Source of the DNA: Notospermus geniculatus
Lineage: Eukaryota; Nemertea; Pilidiophora; Heteronemertea; Lineidae
DNA length: 64,000 nt
Assembly (NCBI GenBank): GCA_002633025.1
Contig: NMRB01001259.1
Coordinates: forward strand, 62,001 to 126,000
Reading direction: 5' to 3'
The position numbers and the translations under genes were made by a program. Below the pieces are notes generated by a model. That model had not been told where the DNA came from and did no database searches. It saw nothing but the letters and a program-made list of their open reading frames with translations. The first letter of the stretch is position 1. The number at the start of each line of letters is the position of its first letter. Shown one piece after another: positions 31,317 to 41,210 of the stretch.

Positions 31317-33808
31317 GACTCGGGGGTCAGTGACGTCGTCAGAGTCCTGTGACACATTGTCGGCCATTTCAATGCCTTCGTTTTGGATTTAAATCCAAAA
31401 TTCCATGATCTGATATTGCAGAAGACGATCACTTCATTGATTTCATCACACAGAAGCAAGAAACAAGGAAATATATCAGCACTGTTTGCATCATTCCATA
31501 TGGGGTCAAGGTCGTTTATGCTTCTGACCTTGACCTTCATCCACTCAATCAGAAAACTTATCATTGAAGGTTTAAATGGGAATTACTTGAACTTGCTGGG
31601 CATTAACTACATGAAGCCAAATTTCTGCCTGCCAATGTTGTGTTACAAATCCATATCTAGAGCTAGAATTATGAAAATATTATAGTTTACTTGACGTTGG
31701 GTAGCAAACTGTTGGCCTAGATAGTATTCGAGAGTTCTATTCAGGTTAAAGCCAGAATCAAAATGTAATGTCGTTGGTAGGTGAAATGTGTTAGAGTAGG
31801 GTAACGCTAAGTTAACTGCATTTTCAATGAGTTTTGATGTTCTTGAGGCATGGTGACGCAGGTATAGCAAGACTGCACACGAGAAAGATGTACTCATATC
31901 GTCATTTATAGTCTGAGAATGGACGCGTGTGTTGCTGTTTGTGTCATGGACGTGTTAAATACCATGTCAACCAATGTAGGGATGAGATAATGTCAAGTTG
32001 AATGCCTGTAGTTTATATTGCATTGAAACCTCCCTTAGCGGACACCTCTGCCAGGAGGGTACCTCTCTATTAAGGACACAGAAATTCAGTCCCTAATTGA
32101 TCATTTCAACCTCTATAATCAGGACACCTCTCTGTTAAGGACAGCATTTGTCAGTCCCAGAGGTGTCCTTAATTCTGAGGTTCTATCAGGTACTGTATCA
32201 TGTTCTTGCAAACTTAGGGTGAAATGGACTCCAAACTGCTGTACTTCCTGTAAATATACATTTTAATGTAAATATAGCTGTAGAAAGATGATATGTGAAA
32301 CATGAAGGTCGCTTAAAGGTCAAATTTGTTTAAATAGCTATTGTATTACTGAGTTATAAGCATTTAGGCAAACTTGATTTTGATTTGACTTGAGAGAAAA
32401 ACAACTGTTTGTACATGTCTATTGTAACATAAAGATATAGCCCTAATTTATATATTTTTATCCAACACTGAATCTCATGTGCAAATGTGATTTAATTGTC
32501 ATGTTTATGAATTTCTTGCAATGAATTTTCAGCTCTGCAGATTTTTGTCAAGTTTTCCAGGGCCATTAACATCGGTTGTGACTGTATTGGCAGACGGCAG
32601 CAAACTCACATATGAACCAAGGAAGAAGCAGCTGATTTCCAAGGTCAAAGAGTACAGTTTCCAAGGTCAAAGAGTACAGTTTCCAAGGTCGCAGAGTACT
32701 ATTTCCAAGGTCGCAGAGGACTATTTTCAAGGTCGTTGAGTACTATATCCAAGGTCACAGAGTACTGTTTCCAAGATCGCAGAGCACTATTTCCAAGAAT
32801 GCAGAGTACTATTTCCAAGGTCGCCGAGTACTATTTCCAAGGTCGCTGAGTACTATTTCCAAGGTCATGGAGTGTTAATTGGGCCTTCATTGATTAGCAC
32901 CAGCATCATTGGACTGCTGAGTCATTTCCGATATTTGTCATGTAATGAATTAACTTGGCTGTTTTTCAATGCAGACGTCAGGGAGAGCTGATTTCCATGT
33001 TTGTTATCAATTTCGCATTCTTACATTTCATTATTTCTGGTCTACCTTTGAAGAATGTCACAATTTCTTGGTTGACTTTTGGGGCCTTGGATTCAGCAAT
33101 TTGTGTTGACTAAGAAGAGGGTCTTCTTGGTTCACTCTGTATTTTGCTGAAATAAGTGTAGGTTATGGTATTAATAGTCTTCATTTCTAGACAAGTCGAG
33201 CAGCGGTGCTTTGGGAATTTACGGTAGGCCCGTATCCTGGGACGTGATTCCCTCTCCAGCATGTAAAGAAAGGGTTTTAGGCATCCTGAAATCATTCAGT
33301 GAACTCACTGACACAATGCCTAGGACTTCTTGAGATATTATATCCCTGGTGGTGGTACAGGTGCAGAAATGCTTTTGTCCAATGCTTTGCTTGGTTGATT
33401 GTGAGGTGTCAGTGGCTGTTTGGGTTTGCTTCTACTTGATCAAAGACAAACAGGGAGCAAGTGCTGAACATCTCTGATGCTCGGGGTATGTTCAGTGGGG
33501 GATTTCATGTCCGCTGACACTCCTTGCTCAGTGGGCCAGGTTTCTTATCATTCACCAGCTTGCTTTTAGAATGAACCAAGGCCTTGTGAGAAAGATAGTC
33601 TTAAAACAACGGTCCTTTCTGTGTAACATCTGAAATAAGGGGAGGGACTGTTTATTAATCTTACAGACTTTTGTCTGTTTTACTCAAAATCTGGATTATC
33701 TATTGATGTATTTCTAAATCAAAATTGAGTTCTGACCATTTGAGAGAACTTTGTTGAATGATGAAGACTGCATTGAAAAACAGTGAAGTTCATCGGTTAT
33801 TCAATAAA
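31267..33808 (+). CDS. Last exon of the AKAP9-like gene with 3' UTR
   Basis: Acceptor TTTCAG at 31261-31266. Joining in phase from 28851 gives GTC, then SHSSSSRSTRGYHRR and stop TAA at 31314-31316, a short basic Ser-rich tail. Another frame stays open from the acceptor to 31392 (ending MPSFWI), but it would need a phase-0 partner exon not seen here. The untranslated part continues through a 22-24 bp minisatellite (32640-32880) to AATAAA at 33803-33808. Confidence 0.65.
32640..32880. repeat. Minisatellite in the 3' UTR (TTTCCAAGGTCGCAGAGTAC)
   Basis: About ten units of 22-24 bp with an AAGGTC core. The second copy is at 39075-39290 with a slightly different number and order of units. Confidence 0.85.
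33803..33808 (+). terminator. Poly(A) signal AATAAA of the AKAP9-like gene
   Basis: AATAAA in TTATTCAATAAAGCAG, conserved in the second copy at 40218-40223. Assigned by position only. Confidence 0.5.
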
Positions 33809-33951
33809 GCAGCCAATTGTCATTTGAATGAATTAGAAATATGTGGTTGTCTTTCTTTATTCTGGGCAGCGTGTTGTTGACAGGTGCTTTGAACCCCTTC
33901 AGCAACAATATGGCACGGCCTAACCCGCCGCTGGCCATGGAAGATTTCCTT

Positions 33952-34050
33952 TATGGCCAAGTGGCTTGGCCTCTGAGCTAGAAGTTAAGCAACGTTGAGC
34001 ACGATCACTACGTGGATGGGTGACAATACAACAGGGATTGGGGGCCATTT
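33952..34050 (+). repeat. 5S rRNA-like element (5S-derived SINE or pseudogene)
   Basis: The core 33980-34024 reads AGAAGTTAAGCAACGTTGAG then CACTACGTGGATGGGTGAC. It matches the 5S rRNA internal promoter (A box GAAGTTAAGC, C box GGATGGGTGAC) at correct spacing. The 5' third of 5S is eroded and the 3' third (GGGATTGGGGGCC) does not fit, so it is not an intact 5S gene. Copy at 40366-40465. Confidence 0.65.
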
Positions 34051-34266
34051 CAAAGTACTGGTAGGTATGTGTTTCTGTGTTAAATACAAGGAGTCCTCAC
34101 CAGAACGCCGTCTTCAGCCCCCTTGCCCCTCCCCCATGTATTGTGTGTGTGTAATGATTGTCTATGAATGTAGTGGGGAGGACTCGCTGTATTTTCCATG
34201 CATGTATTTATTGGTAGACCCATGGAAACTATCGTACACTGAACTCGAATCCCAGTCGTTCTTCGT

Positions 34267-34614
34267 GTGATACCTTGGAGGAATTATACTGACAGTATAA
34301 TTCCTTGGAAGAATTATACTGTCAGTATTATTCCTTGGAGGAATTCTACTGTCAGTATAATTCCTTGGAGGAATTCTACTGTCAGTATAATGGGGAGCGC
34401 CAATTGGTCACGTGATGACTACTGATAGAGCAGACGAGACACCTAGCGTTGACCTAGGCTCACTGTTCGAGACATGCGGTTCACCAAGCACGGCCAATCA
34501 CACCTTGAATCGTCATGAATAATAGGTGGCATTGGTGTACTATCAGTTCAAAACCACGCGTATATTCTCGCGTGGTCTGCGTGATCGGGGTTCCCTATTC
34601 CTCCAAGGTGATAC
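34267..34614. mobile_element. Expanded palindromic micro-element array with 7-bp target duplication
   Basis: GTGATAC at 34267-34273 and again at 34608-34614 brackets 34274-34607. Inside are four units of CTTGGAGGAATTATACTG..CAGTATAATTC, the last disrupted by the 205-bp insertion 34392-34596. The equivalent site in copy 2 is 40677-40817, where four 30-bp units run into a final CTCCAAG without the insertion. Confidence 0.8.
34392..34596. mobile_element. 205-bp element nested in the palindrome array
   Basis: Present in copy 1 and absent in copy 2 at the matching base. It starts GGGGAGCGCC and ends GGGGTTCCCT, with the dinucleotide AT on both sides (34390-34391 and 34597-34598). It contains CACGTG and a CCACGCG..CGCGTGG inverted repeat. 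Confidence 0.75.
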
Positions 34615-34768
34615 TAAAGAGAGCAGACTGGAGACTGTATGATATCCTCTAGCATGCTACAAGCCCTGGTTTCCTCCTCCTCTCACACCCTTTATACTCA
34701 TGAAAATGGTCCCTTAACTGAGGTAAGTAGTGAGCATCCATACTAACACTGTTACAGAGTGGTTGAAC

Positions 34769-34798
34769 CTTGGAGAAATTAAATATAATTCCTCCAAG
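34769..34798. mobile_element. 30-bp copy of the palindromic micro-element
   Basis: Starts CTTGGAGAAATT and ends AATTCCTCCAAG; flanks GTTGAAC (34762-34768) and ATTGAAC (34799-34805) match at six of seven bases. Present in both copies of the block. Confidence 0.65.
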
Positions 34799-35033
34799 AT
34801 TGAACCCAAAGAAGAAAGCACAAAAAATTGACATACAAAGTGGTAAATATCCAGAACTCAACTACCAGGAGTTAGCAAATTTTCGAGCCCAACCGGGGTC
34901 TTCAGGCTGGCACTTTTCCACACTAGATTTCAGAAAAGACTTTTTCAGTCTTCTGAAATCTAGTGTGGAAAAGTGCCAGCCTGAAGAAGACCCCGGGTTG
35001 GGGTCGAAAATTTGCTAACTCCAAGATTGAACC
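34792..35033. mobile_element. Hairpin unit flanked by 15-bp direct repeats
   Basis: CTCCAAGATTGAACC occurs at 34792-34806 and 35019-35033. Between them, 34868-35022 folds into a hairpin with arms of about 70 bases (GGAGTTAGCAAATTTTCGA .. mirrored .. GCTAACTCC). The right arm carries CTGAAGA, a GACCCC/GGGGTC stem, then GAAA. The second copy is 41056-41210. Confidence 0.7.
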
Positions 35034-35156
35034 TTGTAAAATATGCATGGACCACAATTAATTACCTTGTTGTATGCAGAATTTAAAAGCAATGAAACTG
35101 TTTCAGACTGTTACTTCATATTTATTGTGTATTTTACAAAATTATTTACGTACAAG

Positions 35157-35203
35157 CTTGGAGGAATTATACTGAATTATACTGTCAGTATAATTCCTCC
35201 AAG
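35157..35203. mobile_element. 47-bp palindromic micro-element, present/absent between copies
   Basis: Bracketed by GTACAAG at 35150-35156 and 35204-35210. The second block copy has a single GTACAAG at 41340-41346 and no element. Ends CTTGG and CCAAG. Confidence 0.85.
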
Positions 35204-35443
35204 GTACAAGTGACTTTAACGACACAAATCATGTGAACGTGGGGTGATGAGAGCTAGTGAGTGTACTCTGACATATATGCGCCCGAGACTGGTTCTCTGT
35301 CCATGCTTCGCAATTACCAGTCACGGCTGCATCACACTCCAAACAGGTTGCTGATCCTGTATGGAGGTGGGACGACCATGCATGCGTGCCGCTGCAGCCT
35401 ACACTACCTAGGTCGAGGTTGGCTCTTTCTCCTGTCAAAAACG

Positions 35444-35816
35444 CAACCTCGTTCCCAGGGGTCGTTCGCTTTCTGACAATATGGCGGTCGCGTCACTAAC
35501 CCCTGGCATCAGCTTTGGATTTAAAGCACGTGATTGGTTGACGGGAAACCGTCATATATATCCAAGAATATACCCAAAGAAATTTTCAAAATATTTTGGA
35601 TCAAACCAGAAGGTTATCTATATCCAGGTTTGATGATTTTTTGTAAAAAGAATTTTAAAAAGCACTGGTTAGTATTTCAAATTGATTATTTTGACTGGTG
35701 CTGCCACCTATACTTAGTCCAAGATTCCTGGATTAGCAACCGAAGCTGATTCCAGGGGTTAGTGAGCGAGTGGTCCGAGGTTGTCTGAGCGAACTATACC
35801 CCTGGGGACGAGGTTG
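35444..35816. mobile_element. 373-bp inverted-repeat element with 9-bp target duplication
   Basis: Ends CAACCTCGTTCCCAGGGG and CCCCTGGGGACGAGGTTG are near-perfect inverted repeats, continued inward by TCACTAACCCCTGG. TCAAAAACG stands on both sides (35435-35443, 35817-35825), and the second block copy has it once without the element. No coding capacity. A 9-bp duplication fits Mutator-like elements, an inference. Confidence 0.85.
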
Positions 35817-35893
35817 TCAAAAACGCGGCTTGGCCTGCAGGGGCGAAGCGCCCCAGTGTGTTCGGACGCGCCGACTGGACGCCGAACGCGCGC

Positions 35894-35955
35894 GGAGACG
35901 CCACCGACGCTCCCGATCTGGCAAGGTCAGATCGGGCAGCGTCGGTGGCGTCTCC
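35894..35955. repeat. GC-rich perfect hairpin
   Basis: GGAGACGCCACCGACGCTCC then GATCTG, loop GCAAGGT, and the mirrored arm. Kept in the second copy (41660-41720) with a compensated arm, upstream of further GCGC-rich sequence. Confidence 0.8.
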
Positions 35956-36110
35956 GACCTTCCAGCTCACAAGTTCTGTGTTTTCTGACAGGAACTCCCG
36001 ACGAAAGAAGACCGCGGATAATATAGTGAATGATAGTTTTGTTAGTAAACAAATGTCAGTGTAGGAAGACCAGCCTCGGCTGCAATTCCAAAAGTCCAGG
36101 CTTTGGTATG

Positions 36111-36374
36111 CCTCACGCGAGGCGATTTGCAATCAACTTGACAGACTTCTACTCATCCAAGATGGCCGCCATGGCAGCCATTAGAATGTTTACTTTTCTT
36201 CGTCGCGGTCTGCGACAGTTGGTATCCACAGACCCAGCTAAGCCTCACGCGAGGCGATTTGCAATCAACTTGACAGGCTTCTACTCATCCAAGATGGCCG
36301 CCATGGCAGCCATTAGAATGTTTACTTTTCTTCGTTGCGGTCTGCGACAGTTGGTATCCACAGACCCAGCTAGG
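36111..36374. repeat. 132-bp direct repeat (two units)
   Basis: CCTCACGCGAGGCGATTTGC through CCACAGACCCAGCTAAG is repeated at 36111 and 36243. The second block copy has one unit only, at about 41942. Confidence 0.85.
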
Positions 36375-36426
36375 CTCCTCCTCCACCGGCTGTATTTGAG
36401 AAGCCTGATGAGACCGAGCAGAATTT

Positions 36427-37164
36427 TCATGATTTCGTATCTGTTATTGGCGGAAGTGTCGGAGTGTCAAAAAGGGGAGTTTTCACGCGTTCATGGCGGC
36501 GTCTTCTGATGTCGTTCATCCAGGTGGGGCAGGATTCAGATCTTGGCCTGGACATGGCGCTCCCTGGCCGAGAGCCCCCCGGCCCATGCTGCCTGTAGTC
36601 GTTGGCGTCCAGAGACTTCGCGCTGGTAGAACGCGACGGACCCCAAGAAAGGGGGAGATTACACTCTTCAACATAATTCGGATCGTCATGTGACAAACTC
36701 CTCGTCAGGCTCCTGGGTGAGGCATCACATGGAGGCGCAGGAGAAATGGCGGGCAGGAGGGGCTGCCTGCGCCTGTCTGGGTCAAATTCGTCTAATTGGT
36801 CAGACGGACCCACTGCGGATGAGAAGGCATCATAATCTAAGGTGTCGCGTCTGTGAGGCGGCGCGATGAAGTCTGGTCCCGACCCGCTGAACGACCGTAC
36901 GAAATGAGTCTTGGACCCAACCTGTCTCCCTTCAAACTCTTGATGGTATGGCACCGAATCATTCGCTGAGACAGTTCTGTTGTAAGCCGGTCGTCGTTGT
37001 GGCTGCTGGTTCGGCGATTGAGAGATGGACGCACCGTAGCTGGAGTTGCCGCCTCGGCTGTCTTTCGAAATTCCAAGGACTGTCGCCCGCTCTTGGAAGA
37101 GTTGGCACAAATCAAGCATATCCATGTTCTCCCGTTTGGATTTTCGTTTTTGTCGAGTCCCCAT
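36427..37164 (-). CDS. Uncharacterised Ser/Arg/Pro-rich protein, 245 aa, copy 1
   Basis: I do not recognise this protein. It starts MGTRQKRKSKRENMDMLDLC (basic, then a short helix LCQLFQERATVLGI), continues through a disordered Ser/Pro/Arg-rich middle with several RSxS phosphorylation-like sites (RSLTRSLSHDD, RSTSAKSLD), and ends TPLFDTPTLPPITDTKS. No signal peptide, membrane segment or known domain. An acceptor (TCTAATTTCAG) lies 21 bases upstream of the start, so a noncoding first exon is expected. In this copy the block ends about 35 bp beyond that acceptor, so the promoter is missing. It converges on the AKAP9-like gene. About ten residues differ from copy 2, while the last 110 are identical, which supports real coding. 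Confidence 0.65.
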   Translation of the reverse strand: MGTRQKRKSKRENMDMLDLCQLFQERATVLGISKDSRGGNSSYGASISQSPNQQPQRRPAYNRTVSANDSVPYHQEFEGRQVGSKTHFVRSFSGSGPDFIAPPHRRDTLDYDAFSSAVGPSDQLDEFDPDRRRQPLLPAISPAPPCDASPRSLTRSLSHDDPNYVEECNLPLSWGPSRSTSAKSLDANDYRQHGPGGSRPGSAMSRPRSESCPTWMNDIRRRRHERVKTPLFDTPTLPPITDTKS

Positions 37165-37636
37165 TTCACTGGCAAGAAAGTCGCACTGAAATTAGAAAAG
37201 ATTGCACATTGTTCAAACTATTCGAAGAATGTACTCGAACTTTCTGTGTCAATTTAATTTGAGGTGTTAGAGCTCATGTGCTTTCATCTTGCCTGGTTAT
37301 GTTGGTGGTGTGACACGTTTTTTCCCTGGTGTTTAAGTGTGAAAAGCTCTTCACAGTGCAGAATTGTGAAAATATGAGAAGGAAACAAATCATTTTCAAA
37401 GTCTAGTTTAAAATTGGGAGCCAACTCTCTGTGTCAAAACATAAGATCTGGTCGAGTAGTTGAGCCTAAAGATCTTGGTGCCAGCAAGGAGATTGACCTT
37501 GCCTAACCTTGGCTGGGAGATTGACCTTGCCTGACCTTGGCTTGGCGAATGACCTTCCCTAACTTCGGCGAGGAGAATGACCTTGGCTGGGAGATTGACC
37601 TTGCCTAACCTTGATGAATCTTTCTTGTCGTTTCAG

Positions 37637-37686
37637 TCTCTCACAGCAGCAGTAGTCGATCGACCCGTGGATATCACCGAAGATAA
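37637..37686 (+). pseudogene. Duplicate last exon of the AKAP9-like gene
   Basis: Same acceptor and coding sequence as 31267-31316, with the stop at 37684-37686 and a copied 3' UTR and AATAAA at 40218-40223. If the duplication is real it would be an alternative terminal exon; more likely it is the other allele. Confidence 0.6.
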
Positions 37687-38769
37687 GACTCGGGGGTCAG
37701 TGACGTCGTCAGAGTCCTGTGACACATTGTCGGCCATTTCGATGCCTTCGTTTTGGATTTAAATCCAAAATTCCATGATCTGATATTGCAGAAGACGATC
37801 ACTTCATTGATTTCATCACACAGAAGCAAGAAACAAGGAAATATATCAGCACTGTTTGCATCATTCCATTTCGGGTCAAGGTCGTTTATGCTTCTGACCT
37901 TGACCTTCATCCACTCAATCAGAAAACTTATCATTGAAGGTTTAAATGGGAATTACTTGAACTTGCTTGGCATTAACTACATGAAGCCAAATTTCTGCCT
38001 GCCAATATTGTGTTACAAATCCATATCTAGAGCTAGAATTATGAAAATATTATAGTTTACTTGACGTTGGGTAGCAAACTGTTGGCATAGATAGTATTCG
38101 AGAGTTCTATTCAGGTTAAAGCCAGAATCAAAATGTAATGTCGTTGGTAGATGAAATGTGTTAGAGTAGGGTAACGCTAAGTTAACTGCATTTTCAATGA
38201 GTTTTGATGTTCTTGAGGCATGGTGACGCAGGTATCGCAAGACTGCACACGAGAAAGATGTACGCATATCGTCATTTATAGTCTGAGAATGGACACGTGT
38301 GTTGCTGTTTGTGTCATGGACGTGTTGAATACCATGTCAACCAATGTAGGGATGAGATGATGTCAAGTTGAATGCCTGTAGTTTATATTGCATTGGAACC
38401 TCCCTTAGTGGACACCTCTGCCAGGAGGATACCTCTCTATTAAGGACACAGAAATTCAGTCCTACCGGTAATTGATCATTTCAACCTCTTTAATCAGGAC
38501 ACCTTTCTGTTAAGGACAGCATTTGTCAGTCCAAGAGGTGTCCTTAATTCTGAGGTTCTATCAGGTACTGTATCATGTTCTTGCAAACTTAGGGTGAAAT
38601 GGACTCCAAACTGCTGTACTTTCTGTAAATATACATTTTAATGTAAATATAGCTGTAGAAAGATGATATGTGAAACATGAAGGTCGCTTAAAGGTCAAAT
38701 TTGTTTAAATAGCTATGGTTGTATGATTAATTAGCTTGTTGTGACAAGTTAATTAGCTTGTTGTGACAC

Positions 38770-38893
38770 TTCTGATCAAATTTTCGGACTCTATCTGCAG
38801 ATAAGGCACACCACCCTATAAGGCGCACCCCCAATTTTAGACCCTTCTTCATGAAAAAAAGCCGCGCCTTATAGTCCGAAAAATACGGTATTT
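38770..38893. repeat. Dispersed repeat end (CCTTATAGTCCGAAAAATAC)
   Basis: Contains CCCTATAAGGCGCACCCCC and GCGCCTTATAGTCCGAAAAA, a partly inverted pair. It replaces about 100 bp of the 3' UTR relative to copy 1, where the sequence is A/T-rich and unique. Confidence 0.55.
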
Positions 38894-40365
38894 TTATCCA
38901 ACACTGAATCTCATGTGCAAATGTGATTTAATTGTCATGTTTATGAATTTCTTGCAATGAATTTTCAGCTCTGCAGATTTTTGTCAAGTTTTCCAGGGCC
39001 ATTAACATCGGTTGTGACTGTATTGGCAGACGGCAGCAAAACTCACATATGAACCAAGGAAGAAGCAGCTGATTTCCAAGGTCAAAGAGTACAGTTTCCA
39101 AGGTCACAGAGTACTATTTCCAAGGTCACAGAGTACTATTTCCAAGGTCGCAGAGGACTATTTTCAAGGTCGTTGAGTGCTATATCCAAGGTCACAGAGT
39201 ACTGTTTCCAAGATCGCAGAGCACTATTTCCAAGAATGCAGAGTACTATTTCCAAGGTCGCCGAGTACTATTTCCAAGGTCATGGAGTGTTAATTGGGCC
39301 TTCATTGATTAGCACCAGCATCATTGGACTGCTGAGTCATTTCCGATATTTGTCATGTAATGAATTAACTTGGCTGTTTTTCAATGCAGACTTCAGGGAG
39401 AGCTGATTTCCATGTTTGTTATCAATTTCGCATTCTTACATTTCATTATTTCTGGTCTACCTTTGAAGAATGTCACAATTTCTTGGTTGACTTTTGGGGC
39501 CTTGGATTCAGCAATTTGTGTTGACTAAGAAGAGGGTCTTCTTGGTTCACTCTGTATTTTGCTGAAATAAGTGTAGGTTATGGTATTAATAGTCTTCATT
39601 TCTAGACAAGTCGAGCAGCGGTGCTTTGGGAATTTACGGTAGGCCCGTATCCTGGGACGTGATTCCCTCTCCAGCATGTAAAGAAAGGGTTTTAGGCATC
39701 CTGAAATCATTCAGTGAACTCACTGACACAATGCCTAGGACTAATTGAGATATTATATCCCTGGTGGTGGTACAGGTGCAGAAATGCTTTTGTCCAATGC
39801 TTTGCTTGGTTGATTGTCAGGTGTCAGTGGCTGTTTGGGTTTGCTTCTACTTGATCAAAGACAAACACGGAGCGAGTATTGAACACCTCTGATGCTCGGG
39901 GTATGTTCAGTGGGGGATTTCATGTCCGCTGACACTCCTTGCTCAGTGGGGAAGGTTTCTTATCATTCACCAGCTTGCTTTTAGAATGAACCAAGGCCTT
40001 GTGAGAAAGATAGTCTTAAAACAACAGTCCTTTCTGTGTAACATCTGAAATAAGGGGAGGGACTGTTTATTAATCTTACAGACTTTTGTCTGTTTTACTC
40101 AAAATCTGGATTACCTATTGATGTATTTCTAAATCAAAATTGAGTTCTGAACATTTGAGAGAACTTTGTTGAATGATAAAGTCTGCACTGAAAAACAGTG
40201 AAGTTCATCGGTTATTCAATAAAGCAGCAATTGTCATTTGAATGAATTAGAAATATGTGGTTGTCTTTCTTTATTCTGGGCAGCGTGTTGTTGACAGGTG
40301 CGTTGAACCCCTTCAGCTACAATATGGCACGGCCTAACCCGCCGCTGGCCATGGAAGATTTCCTT

Positions 40366-40465
40366 TATGGCCAAGTGGCTTGGCCTCTGAGCTAGAAGTT
40401 AAGCAACGTTGAGCACGATCACTACGTGGATGGGTGACAATACAACAGGGATTGGGGGCCATTTC
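40366..40465 (+). repeat. 5S rRNA-like element, second copy
   Basis: Same 5S-like internal promoter core as 33980-34024, identical in the A- and C-box stretches. Confidence 0.6.
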
Positions 40466-40676
40466 AAAGTACTGGTAGGTATGTGTTTCTGTGTTAAATA
40501 CAAGGAGTCCTCACCAGAACGCCGTCTTCAGCCCCCTTGCCCCCCCCCCATGTATTGTGTGTGTGTAATGATTGTCTATGAATGTAGTGGGGAGGACTCG
40601 CTGTATTTTCCATGCATGTATTGGTAGAGCCATGGAAACTATCGTACACTGAACTTGAATCCCAGTCGTTCTTCGT

Positions 40677-40817
40677 GTGATACCTTGGAGGAATTATACT
40701 GACAGTATAATTCCTTGGAAGAATTATACTGTCAGTATAATTCCTTGGAGGAATTCTACTGTCAGTATAATTCCTTGGAGGAATTATACTGTCAGTATAA
40801 TTCCTCCAAGGTGATAC
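40677..40817. mobile_element. Palindromic micro-element array, second copy
   Basis: GTGATAC at 40677-40683 and 40811-40817 brackets 127 bp: four units, the first three of 30 bp and the last completed to CTCCAAG. This is the uninterrupted form of 34267-34614. Confidence 0.8.
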
Positions 40818-41055
40818 TAAAGAGAGCAGACTGGAGACTGTATGATATCCTCTAGCATGCTACGAGCTCTGGTTTCCTCCTCCTCTCACACCCTTTATAC
40901 TCATGAAATGGTCCCTTTGACTGAGGTAGGTAGTGAGCATCCATACTAACACTGTTACAGAGTGGTTAAACCTTGGAGAAATATAATTCCTCCAAGATAG
41001 AAGAAAGCACAAAAATTGACACACAAAGTGGTAAATATCAAGAAGTCAACTTCCA

Positions 41056-41210
41056 GGACTTAGCAAATTTTCGACCCCAAGCGGGGTCTTCTTCAGGCTG
41101 GCACTTTTCCACACTAGATTTCAGAAGACTGAAAGACTGAAAGTCTTTTCTGAAATCTAGTGTGGAAAAGTGCCAGCCTGAAGAAGACCCCCGCTTGGGG
41201 TCGAAACTCC
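41056..41210. repeat. Hairpin unit, second copy
   Basis: Counterpart of 34868-35022, with arms around CACTTTTCCACACTAGATTT and the CTGAAGA..GAAA core kept. The outermost arm bases are lost on the right side. Confidence 0.65.

Larger units (their letters stand above)
30710..37219. repeat. First copy of a ~6 kb tandem duplication
   Basis: Starts at TTCGAAGAATGTACTCGAAC and ends at CACATTGTTCAAACT; the second copy runs 37220-42915. It carries the last exon, the 3' UTR, the 5S-like element and the minus-strand gene. Copies differ by many small changes and by whole insertions: copy 1 alone has 34392-34596, 35157-35203, 35444-35816 and a doubled 132-bp unit at 36111. Copy 2 alone has 41732-41776 and a replaced stretch at about 38715-38890. 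No N marks the join. Confidence 0.9.

Noticed and set aside
33952-34050. Functional 5S rRNA gene
   Set aside because: Only the internal promoter third matches; ends and pairing arms do not.
34274-34390. Transcription terminators (hairpins)
   Set aside because: The palindromes look terminator-like but move between allelic copies with 7-bp duplications, so they are mobile elements.
36493-36693. Plus-strand frame of 66 codons, identical in both block copies
   Set aside because: Antisense shadow of the minus-strand 245-residue frame, whose replacement pattern fits coding better.
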